Shown: positions 1 to 6,229 of the stretch, in pieces
Numbering within the stretch: the stretch's first letter is position 1
Layout: the number at the start of each line of letters is the position of its first letter
Assembly (NCBI GenBank): GCA_049976205.1
Contig: JBMFIR010000048.1
Coordinates: 1-9,012, forward strand
DNA: 9,012 nt
DNA from: WYEN01 sp049976205
GTDB taxonomy: Archaea > Thermoproteota > Thermoprotei_A > Sulfolobales > AG1
Reading direction: 5' to 3'
Program-made: the position numbers and the translations under genes
Notes under the pieces: model-generated
What the model was told of the DNA's origin: nothing
The model's input: the letters and a program-made list of their open reading frames with translations, nothing else
The model's database searches: none

Positions 1-45
1 ACCCCAGGGGAGGAATCCTCGTCCTTCAGGGTGGGGAGCCGTCAG
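1..45 (+). mobile_element. Right end of an IS200/IS605-type (tnpB) element, partial
   Basis: The first bases hold a strong hairpin (17-36, stem closed around the loop TTCA) followed by GTCAG. This arrangement closely resembles the 3' end of archaeal and bacterial tnpB elements, which typically carry a C-rich run, GTCCTTCAGGG and a G-rich run. The tnpB gene would lie to the left, outside the window. Two frames are open from the left edge and stop at 48-50 and 52-54, and either could be the last codons of TnpB. I infer that the element ends near 45 and that ordinary chromosome follows. The left end and transposase cannot be seen, so a solitary end or a decayed copy is equally possible. Confidence 0.6.
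17..36 (+). ncRNA. Terminal hairpin of a putative omega-RNA (reRNA) of TnpB
   Basis: CCTCGTCC (17-24) pairs with GGGTGGGG (29-36), giving 8 bp including G-U pairs around a UUCA loop. In IS200/IS605 elements the right-end transcript overlapping the tnpB 3' end forms the guide RNA scaffold of the TnpB nuclease, and the flanking sequence acts as guide. Here the guide would begin near 46. The identification rests on resemblance to the family. Only the last part of the RNA is in the window. Confidence 0.5.
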
Positions 46-384
46 CATAAATAGAGTCTTATTCAGTATAATGATTTTTACACGGATCCCCATTGATATC
101 TCCGAGATCCCACAGACTTCTCTCAGATCAGGTCATCTTCGTTCAATCCGTTGAGGTGCATATCATCATAACCAATAAATTATTTTAGTTGACAGAAAAA
201 CTTTGTTCAGCGATACTTAAATTTTTAGTGTAATCAGACAGCCACCGCCTCTTCACATCTCCGTAGTGGTCGAGATATTCATCATCCTAATAAAATAATT
301 AGTTAGGAATTCTATAAGCATAGAGAGCAAACCTGATCTATTTTATTAAGACTTTAATAAGTGTTTGAGTAATTCATTACTTGA
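46..384. other. Intergenic stretch without a convincing protein gene
   Basis: About 340 bases lie between the putative element end and the guide RNA. No open frame with a good start is present. One minus-strand frame is open for 33 codons (286 to 185), ends in TAA and has a protein-like composition (for example DEYLDHYGDVKRRWL), but it has no start codon and a TAG immediately before it. It could be a remnant of a decayed gene next to the mobile element. The rest is A/T-rich with no clear repeat. Confidence 0.4.
353..360 (+). promoter_or_regulatory. TATA box for the C/D box sRNA
   Basis: TTTAATAA, preceded by a purine-rich stretch that could serve as BRE, is centred about 25 nt before position 381-382. 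Transcription would therefore start just ahead of the C box at 385. This spacing fits archaeal promoters and supports an independent transcription unit for the sRNA. Confidence 0.45.
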
Positions 385-436
385 GTGATGAGTATTCTCT
401 CAACTGAGTAGTGAAGAAGTCAGCCTGTGCTGATCC
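381..436 (+). ncRNA. C/D box sRNA (2'-O-methylation guide)
   Basis: The complete archaeal architecture is visible. The C box is GTGATGA (385-391), followed by a 12-nt guide (392-403) and the D' box CTGA (404-407). After a 3-nt spacer come the C' box GTGAAGA (411-417), a second 12-nt guide (418-429) and the D box CTGA (430-433). Both guides have the same length, as is typical of archaeal C/D RNAs that assemble with L7Ae, Nop5 and fibrillarin. The complement of the D guide contains ACAGGCUGA, which matches the nearly universal 23S rRNA peptidyl-transferase segment AUAACAGGCUGAU. By the N+5 rule (fifth base from the D box, C425) the methylated base would be the G equivalent to E. coli G2454, with the base next to the D box unpaired. 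No target was recognised for the D' guide. The exact RNA ends are inferred from the TATA spacing. Confidence 0.8.
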
Positions 437-441
437 ATGAA

Positions 442-499
442 ATTAATTAATGATCCAATTATTAATTTAATTAAGAATCTTAACTATTCTAATTAAGGA
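442..499 (+). promoter_or_regulatory. A/T-rich promoter and ribosome binding site of the nitroreductase gene
   Basis: The stretch is almost pure A/T, with TATA-like words including TTTAATTAA at 466-474. AAGGA (495-499) lies 5 nt before the ATG at 505 and would serve as a Shine-Dalgarno site, so a leadered mRNA starting further upstream is likely. Which TATA word is used cannot be decided by eye. Confidence 0.35.
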
Positions 500-504
500 T
501 TTCA

Positions 505-1317
505 ATGAGCGAAAATGAATTGTTCGAAAAATTATTATCTGAGTATTCTAATGAGTTTCGTAGAGTTATTAGAAGAGGTCTTGAGAAGTCGCTGAGTAAG
601 AAGGATCCTACTATGATTTATCATTTTATGTCTATGATATCTCCTGAGACTAACATAGATCTTCTATATGAATTTGATCACTACTACAAAATTTATAGAG
701 TTAGTGAGAGGATTAATTTGCCGAAACCATTAGAGATCTCTAATCGAGACATCTTGGAAGTCATTAGATCTAGGAGAAGCCGTAGGAGATACTCTTATAA
801 ACCAATTGATTTAGTAAAGATCTCTACGATACTATATCATGCAGTAGGTGTGACCGGGAGAGCTTGGTGGGGCGGACCTAAGAGAGTTTACCCTAGTGCC
901 GGTGCTCTTCAGCCAGTAGAGGCATATTTAGTAGCCTCAAGAGTCGAGGGTATTGAGAATGGATTATACCACTACAACCCGGGAGAACACTCTCTAGAAC
1001 TCTTAAAGAAAGGATCTTTTAATAAATTACTGAGAGAAATCTCACTAGATCAAGATCATGTTGAGAAAGCCGCTACAAATATAATTCTAACTATTGTTTA
1101 TAGAAGAACAGCCTCTAAATATGGTTTAAGAGCATATAGATATGTGCATTTAGACGCTGGATTTGCTGGACAAAATATTTATTTAGTGGCAGAAGCTCTT
1201 GATCTAGCGACTGTGGCCGTTGGAGCCTTCTTAGACGAGGAATTATGCGATTTCCTAGAGATCGACTGTGTCGAAGAATTCCCAGTGCTGATATTCCCCA
1301 TCGGGGAAAGAGTCTAG
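505..1317 (+). CDS. SagB-type FMN-dependent nitroreductase/dehydrogenase
   Basis: This 270-residue protein has the nitroreductase fold signature of the SagB branch. The segment RSRRSRRRYS (about 87-96) is the expected FMN phosphate-binding arginine cluster, and YPSAGALQPVE (129-139) is the hallmark SagB motif. GLYHYNP and a C-terminal hydrophobic end (PVLIFPIGE) follow, as usual in the family. SagB dehydrogenases oxidise azoline rings to azoles in thiazole/oxazole-modified peptides, but many archaeal members stand alone with unknown substrates. No YcaO cyclodehydratase or precursor peptide is visible here, so a role in peptide modification is not supported. The N-terminal ~80 residues are helical and charged. 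The ATG start is favoured by AAGGA 5 nt upstream. The next gene follows after 63 bp in the same direction. The protein is cytoplasmic, with no signal or membrane segment. Confidence 0.85.
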   Translation: MSENELFEKLLSEYSNEFRRVIRRGLEKSLSKKDPTMIYHFMSMISPETNIDLLYEFDHYYKIYRVSERINLPKPLEISNRDILEVIRSRRSRRRYSYKPIDLVKISTILYHAVGVTGRAWWGGPKRVYPSAGALQPVEAYLVASRVEGIENGLYHYNPGEHSLELLKKGSFNKLLREISLDQDHVEKAATNIILTIVYRRTASKYGLRAYRYVHLDAGFAGQNIYLVAEALDLATVAVGAFLDEELCDFLEIDCVEEFPVLIFPIGERV

Positions 1318-1344
1318 ATCCATGATGATATGTCTTAGAATAAA

Positions 1345-1351
1345 TTTTTTT
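1345..1351 (+). terminator. T-run after the nitroreductase gene
   Basis: Seven consecutive T residues lie 28-34 nt after the stop codon, which fits an archaeal poly-U terminator without a hairpin. With the preceding ATAAA the same run could instead form the TATA region of the next gene, whose ATG is about 35 nt further on. Confidence 0.35.
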
Positions 1352-1380
1352 AGCGGATAATCAGTGAATTACTCTGAGAA

Positions 1381-2826
1381 ATGCCTCAAGTAACCGCTGA
1401 AAAAATCTATGATTACCCTAGAAAGGAGTCAGCATTAGTATTTCTCTACACAGGAGATACTAGATACAGTATGAATATCTTGTTAGGAGCATTAGAGAAA
1501 GAGAAGCTCCATAAGCAAGTATCAGTGTATATAGCGAATATCAAGAAACTATTTACTCACGAGAATACTTCATCAACAGATCTTACAGATCTTATTGAGC
1601 TGATCCGTGGAATAAGTAGTAGACATGATCAAGTTATTATCGCCATGACTCTGCTAACTACTCAACTACCTAATACTCTAGAGATCATTAATACACTAAA
1701 TGATTATAAGAGAAGAGCTAAAAATACTTTATTAATAGTAGGAGGACCTCACGCAACAGGTGACCCCCTGGGAACACTGAGCCTAGGTTTCGACGTGGTT
1801 TTTACGGGGGAAGGTGAGAGAGCTTTCACAAAATTTATTGAGGAATATATTATTAATAAGAGTGCTGATCTCAGATCAATACCTAACATAAGCTACATAG
1901 AGGGTGGTAAGGTGGTGAGAACAAGATTTGAGAGATTATTAAGCTTAGATGAGTATCCGCCGTTCCCAGTGGAAGCTGGTAGATTTAATCCTATTGAGAT
2001 TACTAGAGGATGCGAATTTGCCTGTAGATTTTGTCAAGTAAGTTTTATGTTTGGTGCGAGACCTATTCATAGAAGTATTGATAACATACTTCACTATGTC
2101 AAGATTTTAATGGATAATAATATGAGAGATGTGAGATTTATAACACCGAACGGCTTAGGCTACGGATCAGCGGATGATAAAAGACCGGATCTAGATAAAT
2201 TAAGTGCTTTGCTGTCGTCTCTGCATGATCTGGTGATCAAGGGATTTAATGGGAGAGTCTTCTTCGGGAGTTTCCCAAGCGAGATCAGACCTGAATTCGT
2301 AAATGAAGAAACGGCTGATTTACTAAAGAAATATGTCTCTAATCGAAGAATCATTATAGGTGCTCAAACGGGTAGTGAGAGACTGCTAAAATTAATTAAT
2401 AGAGGACACACCGTAGAAGATATATTAAGAGCAGTTGAGCTACTCATCAGCAGAGGATTTAGAGTAGATGTGGACTTCATATTTGGTTTACCAGGTGAGA
2501 CAAAAGAAGACACTTTGGAAACAATTAATTTAATGGATAAAATCATTGCGTTAGGAGGCTATATACATGCGCATTACTTTATACCGCTACCAGGAACTCC
2601 ATTGGGTGGATGCGAGCCTTCACCCATAGATCCTTTAATAATTAAGTTTTTAAATAGGTACCGGGGATCTGGTAGAGTATACGGGTACTTTGATAAACAA
2701 ATAGTGATTTCTAGGAGGATACGTGAGCTCATACAGAGAGGTGTTATAAGAGTGTTTAGATGTTCTCTAGAATTACTAGAGAAAAATCTTGAGGATAATA
2801 AAAGATCGGTGTATCAACATAATTAA
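1381..2826 (+). CDS. B12-binding domain radical SAM protein (MJ_1487-like)
   Basis: The 481-residue protein has two parts. Residues ~15-180 resemble a cobalamin-binding Rossmann domain, with GGPHATGDP (from 121) and the family motif TGEGE (142-146). It lacks the DxHxxG motif, so cobalamin would bind base-off without the lower histidine. The radical SAM domain follows with C211, C215 and C218 (CEFACRFC, Cx3Cx2C), the ligands of the [4Fe-4S] cluster that cleaves SAM, and FGLPGET (368-374) later in the barrel. Length and domain order fit the archaeal MJ_1487 family, whose substrate is unknown. Relatives include methyltransferases acting on unactivated carbon and methylthiotransferase-like enzymes. 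The start context is weak (GAG before the ATG), with A/T-rich sequence about 35 nt upstream. It could be co-transcribed with the nitroreductase (63-bp gap), though the T-run between them argues for separate transcription. It converges on the DUF996 gene with a 21-bp gap. Confidence 0.82.
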   Translation: MPQVTAEKIYDYPRKESALVFLYTGDTRYSMNILLGALEKEKLHKQVSVYIANIKKLFTHENTSSTDLTDLIELIRGISSRHDQVIIAMTLLTTQLPNTLEIINTLNDYKRRAKNTLLIVGGPHATGDPLGTLSLGFDVVFTGEGERAFTKFIEEYIINKSADLRSIPNISYIEGGKVVRTRFERLLSLDEYPPFPVEAGRFNPIEITRGCEFACRFCQVSFMFGARPIHRSIDNILHYVKILMDNNMRDVRFITPNGLGYGSADDKRPDLDKLSALLSSLHDLVIKGFNGRVFFGSFPSEIRPEFVNEETADLLKKYVSNRRIIIGAQTGSERLLKLINRGHTVEDILRAVELLISRGFRVDVDFIFGLPGETKEDTLETINLMDKIIALGGYIHAHYFIPLPGTPLGGCEPSPIDPLIIKFLNRYRGSGRVYGYFDKQIVISRRIRELIQRGVIRVFRCSLELLEKNLEDNKRSVYQHN

Positions 2827-2847
2827 TGGAAGGGCAAAAGTATTGGA

Positions 2848-3630
2848 TTATGCCTTAATTACCTGCTGAGGCGATGTTTCTAATCTCTCAGGGATCGAGA
2901 AGAACGCTATAGTCTGTATAATTATTGCTATATAGATCAGTAAGAGACCTACTAACACTATTGTTAATACCGATCCTATTAAATAGAGTATTCCAACTAC
3001 TGTGAATAAACCAACACCTAATCTATTTGCTACAGTGTCGAAACTTCTTTTTATGAAGATCGATGCGATTACTAAGAGGATCATTACTATGATGAGAGGA
3101 ACAATAATTGCCAATAACCATCTAATAAACTCATGTGGTGTGGAGAAATAAGCGAGACCTGGAGGAGGAAATGCACGTATGATAGATACTGTATATTTAA
3201 TAATTTCTGTTCTAGGGATCACAGTTATAGTTGTCGCGTATGTTACGTGACCTTGTCCCCCACCAGGTACTCCAGGAACAATTGATCCACTTATAGAGAA
3301 AATTGTGCCTATGAAACCTGCCATAAAAACCGCTAAGATAGCTACAAAGAGTATTACGTAGGACAGAACCAAGAGTATTACCCCGTATAAGGCATTATTA
3401 AAGATCTTAGGCTCTTTCACTTCATCTGATATATATTTAAGAGCTATTAAGACAAGTACTAAACCGACTATAAATAGAGCTGGTCCAGTATATGGGATAA
3501 TAACCAGAAGCATTAATAATGATCCGATTCCTCCGAGAAGTTTCGCTTGTGAAAGCTTTGGGGATTGAGTAAATGAGGAACTCACTTTTCCCCCTGTATA
3601 CAATGTGTTTAAAGATATAAATTGGTGCAT
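2848..3630 (-). CDS. DUF996 family integral membrane protein
   Basis: The 260-residue protein is very hydrophobic. LSQAKLLGGIGSLL near the N terminus is characteristic of the archaeal DUF996 family. Likely membrane segments are at about 31-46, 49-64, 80-112, 168-192 and 203-247 (the last long enough for two helices). A glycine/proline-rich, probably extracytoplasmic loop lies between about 112 and 165. No catalytic motif is evident and the family function is unknown. Two starts are possible. ATG at 3630 has AAAGGA upstream. GTG at 3585 has GGGGG upstream and a good TATA box (TTTATAT, 3621-3615) at near-leaderless distance, and it would begin just ahead of the conserved domain. The short hydrophilic extension given by the ATG is not expected in the family as I know it. 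The gene converges on the radical SAM gene and diverges from the moaB-like gene (53-bp gap). Confidence 0.75.
   Translation of the reverse strand: MHQFISLNTLYTGGKVSSSFTQSPKLSQAKLLGGIGSLLMLLVIIPYTGPALFIVGLVLVLIALKYISDEVKEPKIFNNALYGVILLVLSYVILFVAILAVFMAGFIGTIFSISGSIVPGVPGGGQGHVTYATTITVIPRTEIIKYTVSIIRAFPPPGLAYFSTPHEFIRWLLAIIVPLIIVMILLVIASIFIKRSFDTVANRLGVGLFTVVGILYLIGSVLTIVLVGLLLIYIAIIIQTIAFFSIPERLETSPQQVIKA
3615..3621 (-). promoter_or_regulatory. TATA box candidate for DUF996, supporting the GTG start at 3585
   Basis: TTTATAT on the minus strand is centred about 33 nt before GTG 3585, which would put the transcript start close to that codon. If it is real, the ATG at 3630 lies upstream of transcription and is not used. 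A competing weak TATA-like word (CAATAAATT, near 3655) could serve the ATG. Confidence 0.35.
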
Positions 3631-3683
3631 CGATCCTTTTTCTTCACTAATTTATTGTTAAAATCTTTTGTGAGTACTGAAAT

Positions 3684-4217
3684 ATGTGGTTAGCTATGAA
3701 GCATCATCATGATAAACTAGATCTTTCACAAATAAAATTTTACATCATTACTGTGAGCACATCTAAGTATCGCGAGTTTCTTGAGAAGGGATCTACTGAT
3801 GACATATCTGGAAACGTGATCGAGAGGATCATTAGAGAGAGAGGTGGCAAAATTATTGGCAGAGAAATTATTGATGATGATATTCACATGATTAGATCTA
3901 GGGTGGAGAGTCTTGTTCTAAGAGAAGATATAGACATAATTGTTCTCACAGGCGGCACTGGGATAGCCCCCAGAGATGTAACTATTGAAGCGATCACACC
4001 ACTTCTCGAGAAAAAACTTGATGGCTTCGGCGAATTATTCAGATTATTAACTTATCAATCAAGAGGTGAGATAGCTATGTTAACACGTGCTCTAGCTGGA
4101 ACTATAAGAGATAAAGCAGTTTTTGCGCTACCAGGTTCTCCCGACGCGGCGGAGTTAGGAATAAAATTGATTCTTAGTCAAGCGACACATATAATAAGTC
4201 TATTAAGAGGTTTATAG
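3684..4217 (+). CDS. moaB: MoaB/MogA family molybdopterin adenylyltransferase
   Basis: The 177-residue protein belongs to the MoaB/MogA family. These proteins adenylate molybdopterin with ATP, activating it for insertion of molybdate or, in hyperthermophiles, tungstate. FYIITVSTSKY near residue 20 is the first strand. TGGTG (89-93) and the following APRDVT form the molybdopterin/nucleotide-binding loop, and LPGSPDA (149-155) is the second family motif. GFGELFR lies between them, as in other members. Length is normal. ATG 3684 is used by default. ATG 3696 (followed by Lys and three His) is an alternative, and a TATA-like TTTATT near 3651-3656 places transcription start close to 3680, nearly leaderless for the first. 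It converges on the tungsten enzyme gene with 12 bp between stops, and that enzyme is the likely consumer of the cofactor. Confidence 0.88.
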   Translation: MWLAMKHHHDKLDLSQIKFYIITVSTSKYREFLEKGSTDDISGNVIERIIRERGGKIIGREIIDDDIHMIRSRVESLVLREDIDIIVLTGGTGIAPRDVTIEAITPLLEKKLDGFGELFRLLTYQSRGEIAMLTRALAGTIRDKAVFALPGSPDAAELGIKLILSQATHIISLLRGL

Positions 4218-4229
4218 AAAAAGAAAAGA
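4218..4229 (-). terminator. T-rich terminator candidate after the aor gene
   Basis: Read on the minus strand, the bases directly after the aor stop are TCTTTTCTTTTTC, with no hairpin needed. This resembles archaeal U-rich terminators. The whole gap between the two convergent stops is only 12 bp, so the transcript probably ends inside or just past the moaB 3' end. No comparable T-run is seen for moaB on the plus strand. Confidence 0.4.
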
Positions 4230-4985
4230 TTATTTAGGTAGTAATCCTCTCTTATCTAATTCATCAGCTAACCACTTAAGATCTAGTTTCTCGAGAGTTT
4301 CTCTGGTAGGCCTCCCTCTGACCCAGCCTCTCACCTTGTAGTAGTCTTGTAGCATCTGCTTTAACTCCACTACGTGTCCCTTGGCTGGTCCTTCAGGCAT
4401 TGGTTCCTCGAGTAATCTCTTTGGTAGTGTATCGTACTCTTCTCCGTCTCCAAATGATAATATGTTGAATACTCTCTCAGCGTTATAGATTCTCTCTCCA
4501 ATTGTTTCAAATTCCTCCTTAGAGATATTCCATCCTGTGACCGCGGATAATTGTTCTGCTAATACATCGCTCCAGTAAGCGAAGGACACGAATTTACATA
4601 CCACTAAGCTGTCTAGTGTTGCGAATACGTCTTGGAAGTGTTTCACCCATCTACCTTTGTCAATTGGTGAGAATCTGTCTATGAGCTCAGGTATTCCGAG
4701 GACCTCTGGTGATATCATGTAGGCTCTTAAGTGGCATCCTCCTCTATTGCTGGTTGCATATGCTAATCCATGAGCTTTTGCTCCTCTAGGATCATATGCT
4801 GGTAGCTCTTGACCTCTGACAACTATTGCTAGTTCAGGTGCACCATATTTCTGGGCTAATCTCATAGCTCCCTCAGCTAAATCATCGCCTATACCGGATC
4901 TATAAGCTGTTCTCCATACTAGTTCCACAAGAACTTCTCCATTACCCCATCTAACATCTAATCCCCTAAGCTTCTCTTTAGGAAC

Positions 4986-4990
4986 TTTTT
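4986..4990 (-). other. Second aor frameshift site (one extra A)
   Basis: On the coding strand the frame reads GAA AAA GGA AAA and then runs into AGT TCC TAA. Dropping one A from the A5 run gives GGA AAA GTT CCT AAA GAG, continuing as the expected AOR segment EKGKVPKEKLRGLDVRW. A second A5 run lies 7 nt earlier (4997-4993). Placing the extra base there would replace the conserved glycine, so the later run fits better. Confidence 0.75.
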
Positions 4991-5641
4991 CCTTTTTCGA
5001 CTAACTCCATTAATGTTCCTATTGTATGACCCATAGATATTGTGTCTAGACCAAGTTCATTAGCTAGGTAATTAGCTTTCGACACCGCAGCTAGGTCATC
5101 AGTGCCTGTCTGAGCACCAAATGCCCACACAGTCTCGTACTCAGGTCCTCCACCCTCTCCTGTGAATGGTGGAGTGGTTATTCTGGTGTATCTAGCACAA
5201 CCAATCACGCATCCCCAGCAAATCTCCTCTTTATGCTTCTCCCAATCCATTATTTCTTTAGCGATCCTCTCACCACTTATCTTATCAGCTGTTGGAAGTA
5301 CACCTGTTTGGAAGTTTCTTGTCGGGAAGATCCCATGAGCATTAATTATATTAACGAGAACAGCTGTGCCGTATTTAGGTAGAGACTCTGAGGTAACAGG
5401 CGATTTCTTTGCTAAAGCAATTGATTTTGCAGAGACTTCTCTATACATATCTTCTCTAGCTATTCTAGGCTTCATATGACCTCTCACAGCAATTGCCTTA
5501 AGTTTCTTAGATCCCCACACGGCACCGTGGCCGCCTCTGCCAGCAGCTCTATTCTTATCATTCATTATCGCAGCTATTCTAGACAAATTCTCTCCTGCGG
5601 GACCAATAGTCGCTACTTTAATCTCATTAGCCTCATCTCTA

Positions 5642-5645
5642 CCCC
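5642..5645 (-). other. First aor frameshift site (one extra G)
   Basis: The coding strand reads CCT GTG GGG TAG. Removing one G gives CCT GTG GGT AGA GAT GAG and continues into the conserved IKVATIGPAGEN segment. In the original frame TAG is followed at once by AGA TGA, so stop readthrough could not rescue the protein. Only a +1 shift would. Slippage of a glycine tRNA from GGG to GGT ahead of the TAG is conceivable but unproven. Confidence 0.75.
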
Positions 5646-6110
5646 ACAGGTGTGAGTTCTTCAATTATTCTATCAGTGGTATCATGAGTATCTTTACCCC
5701 ACAGATGCTTAGCATCTTTTATCTCAGCCTTACCATCGTAGATCCATACATAAACAGGTTTCTCGGAGGCTCCCTCAATAATTATTAGATCAAATCCTGC
5801 GAATTTCAGTTCTGGGCCAAATTTACCTCCACTATGACTATCATGGATAGTGTTTGTTAATGGAGACTTGGTCACAGAGACCCATCTACCAGGTGAAACA
5901 AGACCCGGTATACCTGTTAGTGGTCCTGTGGCGACAATAGCTTTATTCGCTGGATTTAAAGGATCAATCCTAGGATCAACTTCTTTAAGCATGAAATACA
6001 CTCCGAGGCCTCTCCCACCAATCCACTTCCTGAGAACATTTTCCGGTGGAAGATCCTCGATCCTTATCTTTTGATTAGTTAAATCCACTCTAAGAATTTT
6101 ACCCATATAA

Positions 6111-6116
6111 CCTCCT
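6111..6116 (-). promoter_or_regulatory. Shine-Dalgarno site pointing to ATG 6106 of aor
   Basis: AGGAGG on the coding strand lies 4 nt before ATG 6106. Starting there gives MGKILRVDL, close to the normal AOR N terminus. The longer TTG/GTG starts at 6139/6133 add a short extension and have no ribosome binding site. The bases also encode Pro-Gly-Gly in the longer frame, so coincidence is possible. Confidence 0.5.
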
Positions 6117-6160
6117 GGAGACGCTGAAAACACCTTCAAGTAACATATTATGCATAATTA

Positions 6161-6169
6161 ATTTTAAAA
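6161..6169 (-). promoter_or_regulatory. TATA box of aor
   Basis: TTTTAAAAT on the minus strand is centred near 6165, predicting transcription from about 6140. That gives a ~34-nt leader to ATG 6106, containing the AGGAGG site. It is one half of a divergent promoter shared with the radical SAM maturase gene. Confidence 0.45.
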
Positions 6170-6197
6170 TCATATTTTTCGGGAATAAAGATAATAA

Positions 6198-6206
6198 TAT
6201 TTATTA
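6198..6206 (+). promoter_or_regulatory. TATA box of the radical SAM maturase gene
   Basis: TATTTATTA is centred about 27 nt before ATG 6230, so the mRNA would start at or next to the start codon (leaderless). No Shine-Dalgarno sequence precedes the ATG, in agreement. The distance to the oppositely oriented aor TATA box is only about 30 bp, so one regulator could control both genes. Confidence 0.45.
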
Positions 6207-6229
6207 TTCTTCATTAATTAAGTCGTGAT

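Larger units (their letters stand above)
4230..6139 (-). pseudogene. aor: Tungsten aldehyde:ferredoxin oxidoreductase, interrupted by two +1 frameshifts
   Basis: Three consecutive minus-strand frames join into one AOR-family protein of about 624-635 residues, close to the normal ~605-620. AOR oxidises aldehydes to acids in the cytoplasm with ferredoxin as acceptor, using a tungsten bis-pterin centre. The parts carry, in order, YMGKILRVDL, GGKFGPELKFAGFD, the pterin motif AGRGGHGAVWGSKKLKA, CWGCVIGC (codons 5220-5197), the second pterin motif DPRGAKAHGLAYATSNRGGC, and the fourth cluster cysteine (VVCKF, 4598-4596). All four [4Fe-4S] ligands are present. Breaks occur at a G4 run (5645-5642, next codon TAG) and an A5 run (4990-4986, TAA three codons later). 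Removing one base at each restores the frame with conserved sequence on both sides. The start may be TTG 6139 or, better, ATG 6106 preceded by AGGAGG. Whether this is decay, sequence error or recoding cannot be told from the sequence. Confidence 0.88.

Noticed and set aside
110..175. Minus-strand ATGATGA with downstream CTGA as a C/D box sRNA
   Set aside because: CTGA follows only after about 30 nt and the internal boxes do not fit. The only C'-like word lies 2 nt from the D-like box.
1..504. CRISPR array or tRNA-linked attachment site beside the mobile element
   Set aside because: No regularly spaced repeats and no tRNA cloverleaf or T-loop sequence (GGTTCRA) could be found.
1322..1377. ATGATGA (1322-1328) and CTGA (1374-1377) as a second C/D box sRNA
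   Set aside because: No D' box at 10-12 nt and no recognisable C' box. The overall spacing does not fit, unlike the RNA at 385-433.
5639..5641. TAG inside aor as possible pyrrolysine codon or stop readthrough
   Set aside because: The original frame meets TGA two codons later, and the conserved AOR sequence continues in the +1 frame. Readthrough would not restore the protein.
5850..6074. Plus-strand open frame inside aor
   Set aside because: It lies fully opposite conserved AOR codons, with no promoter and unnatural composition; it is a shadow frame.
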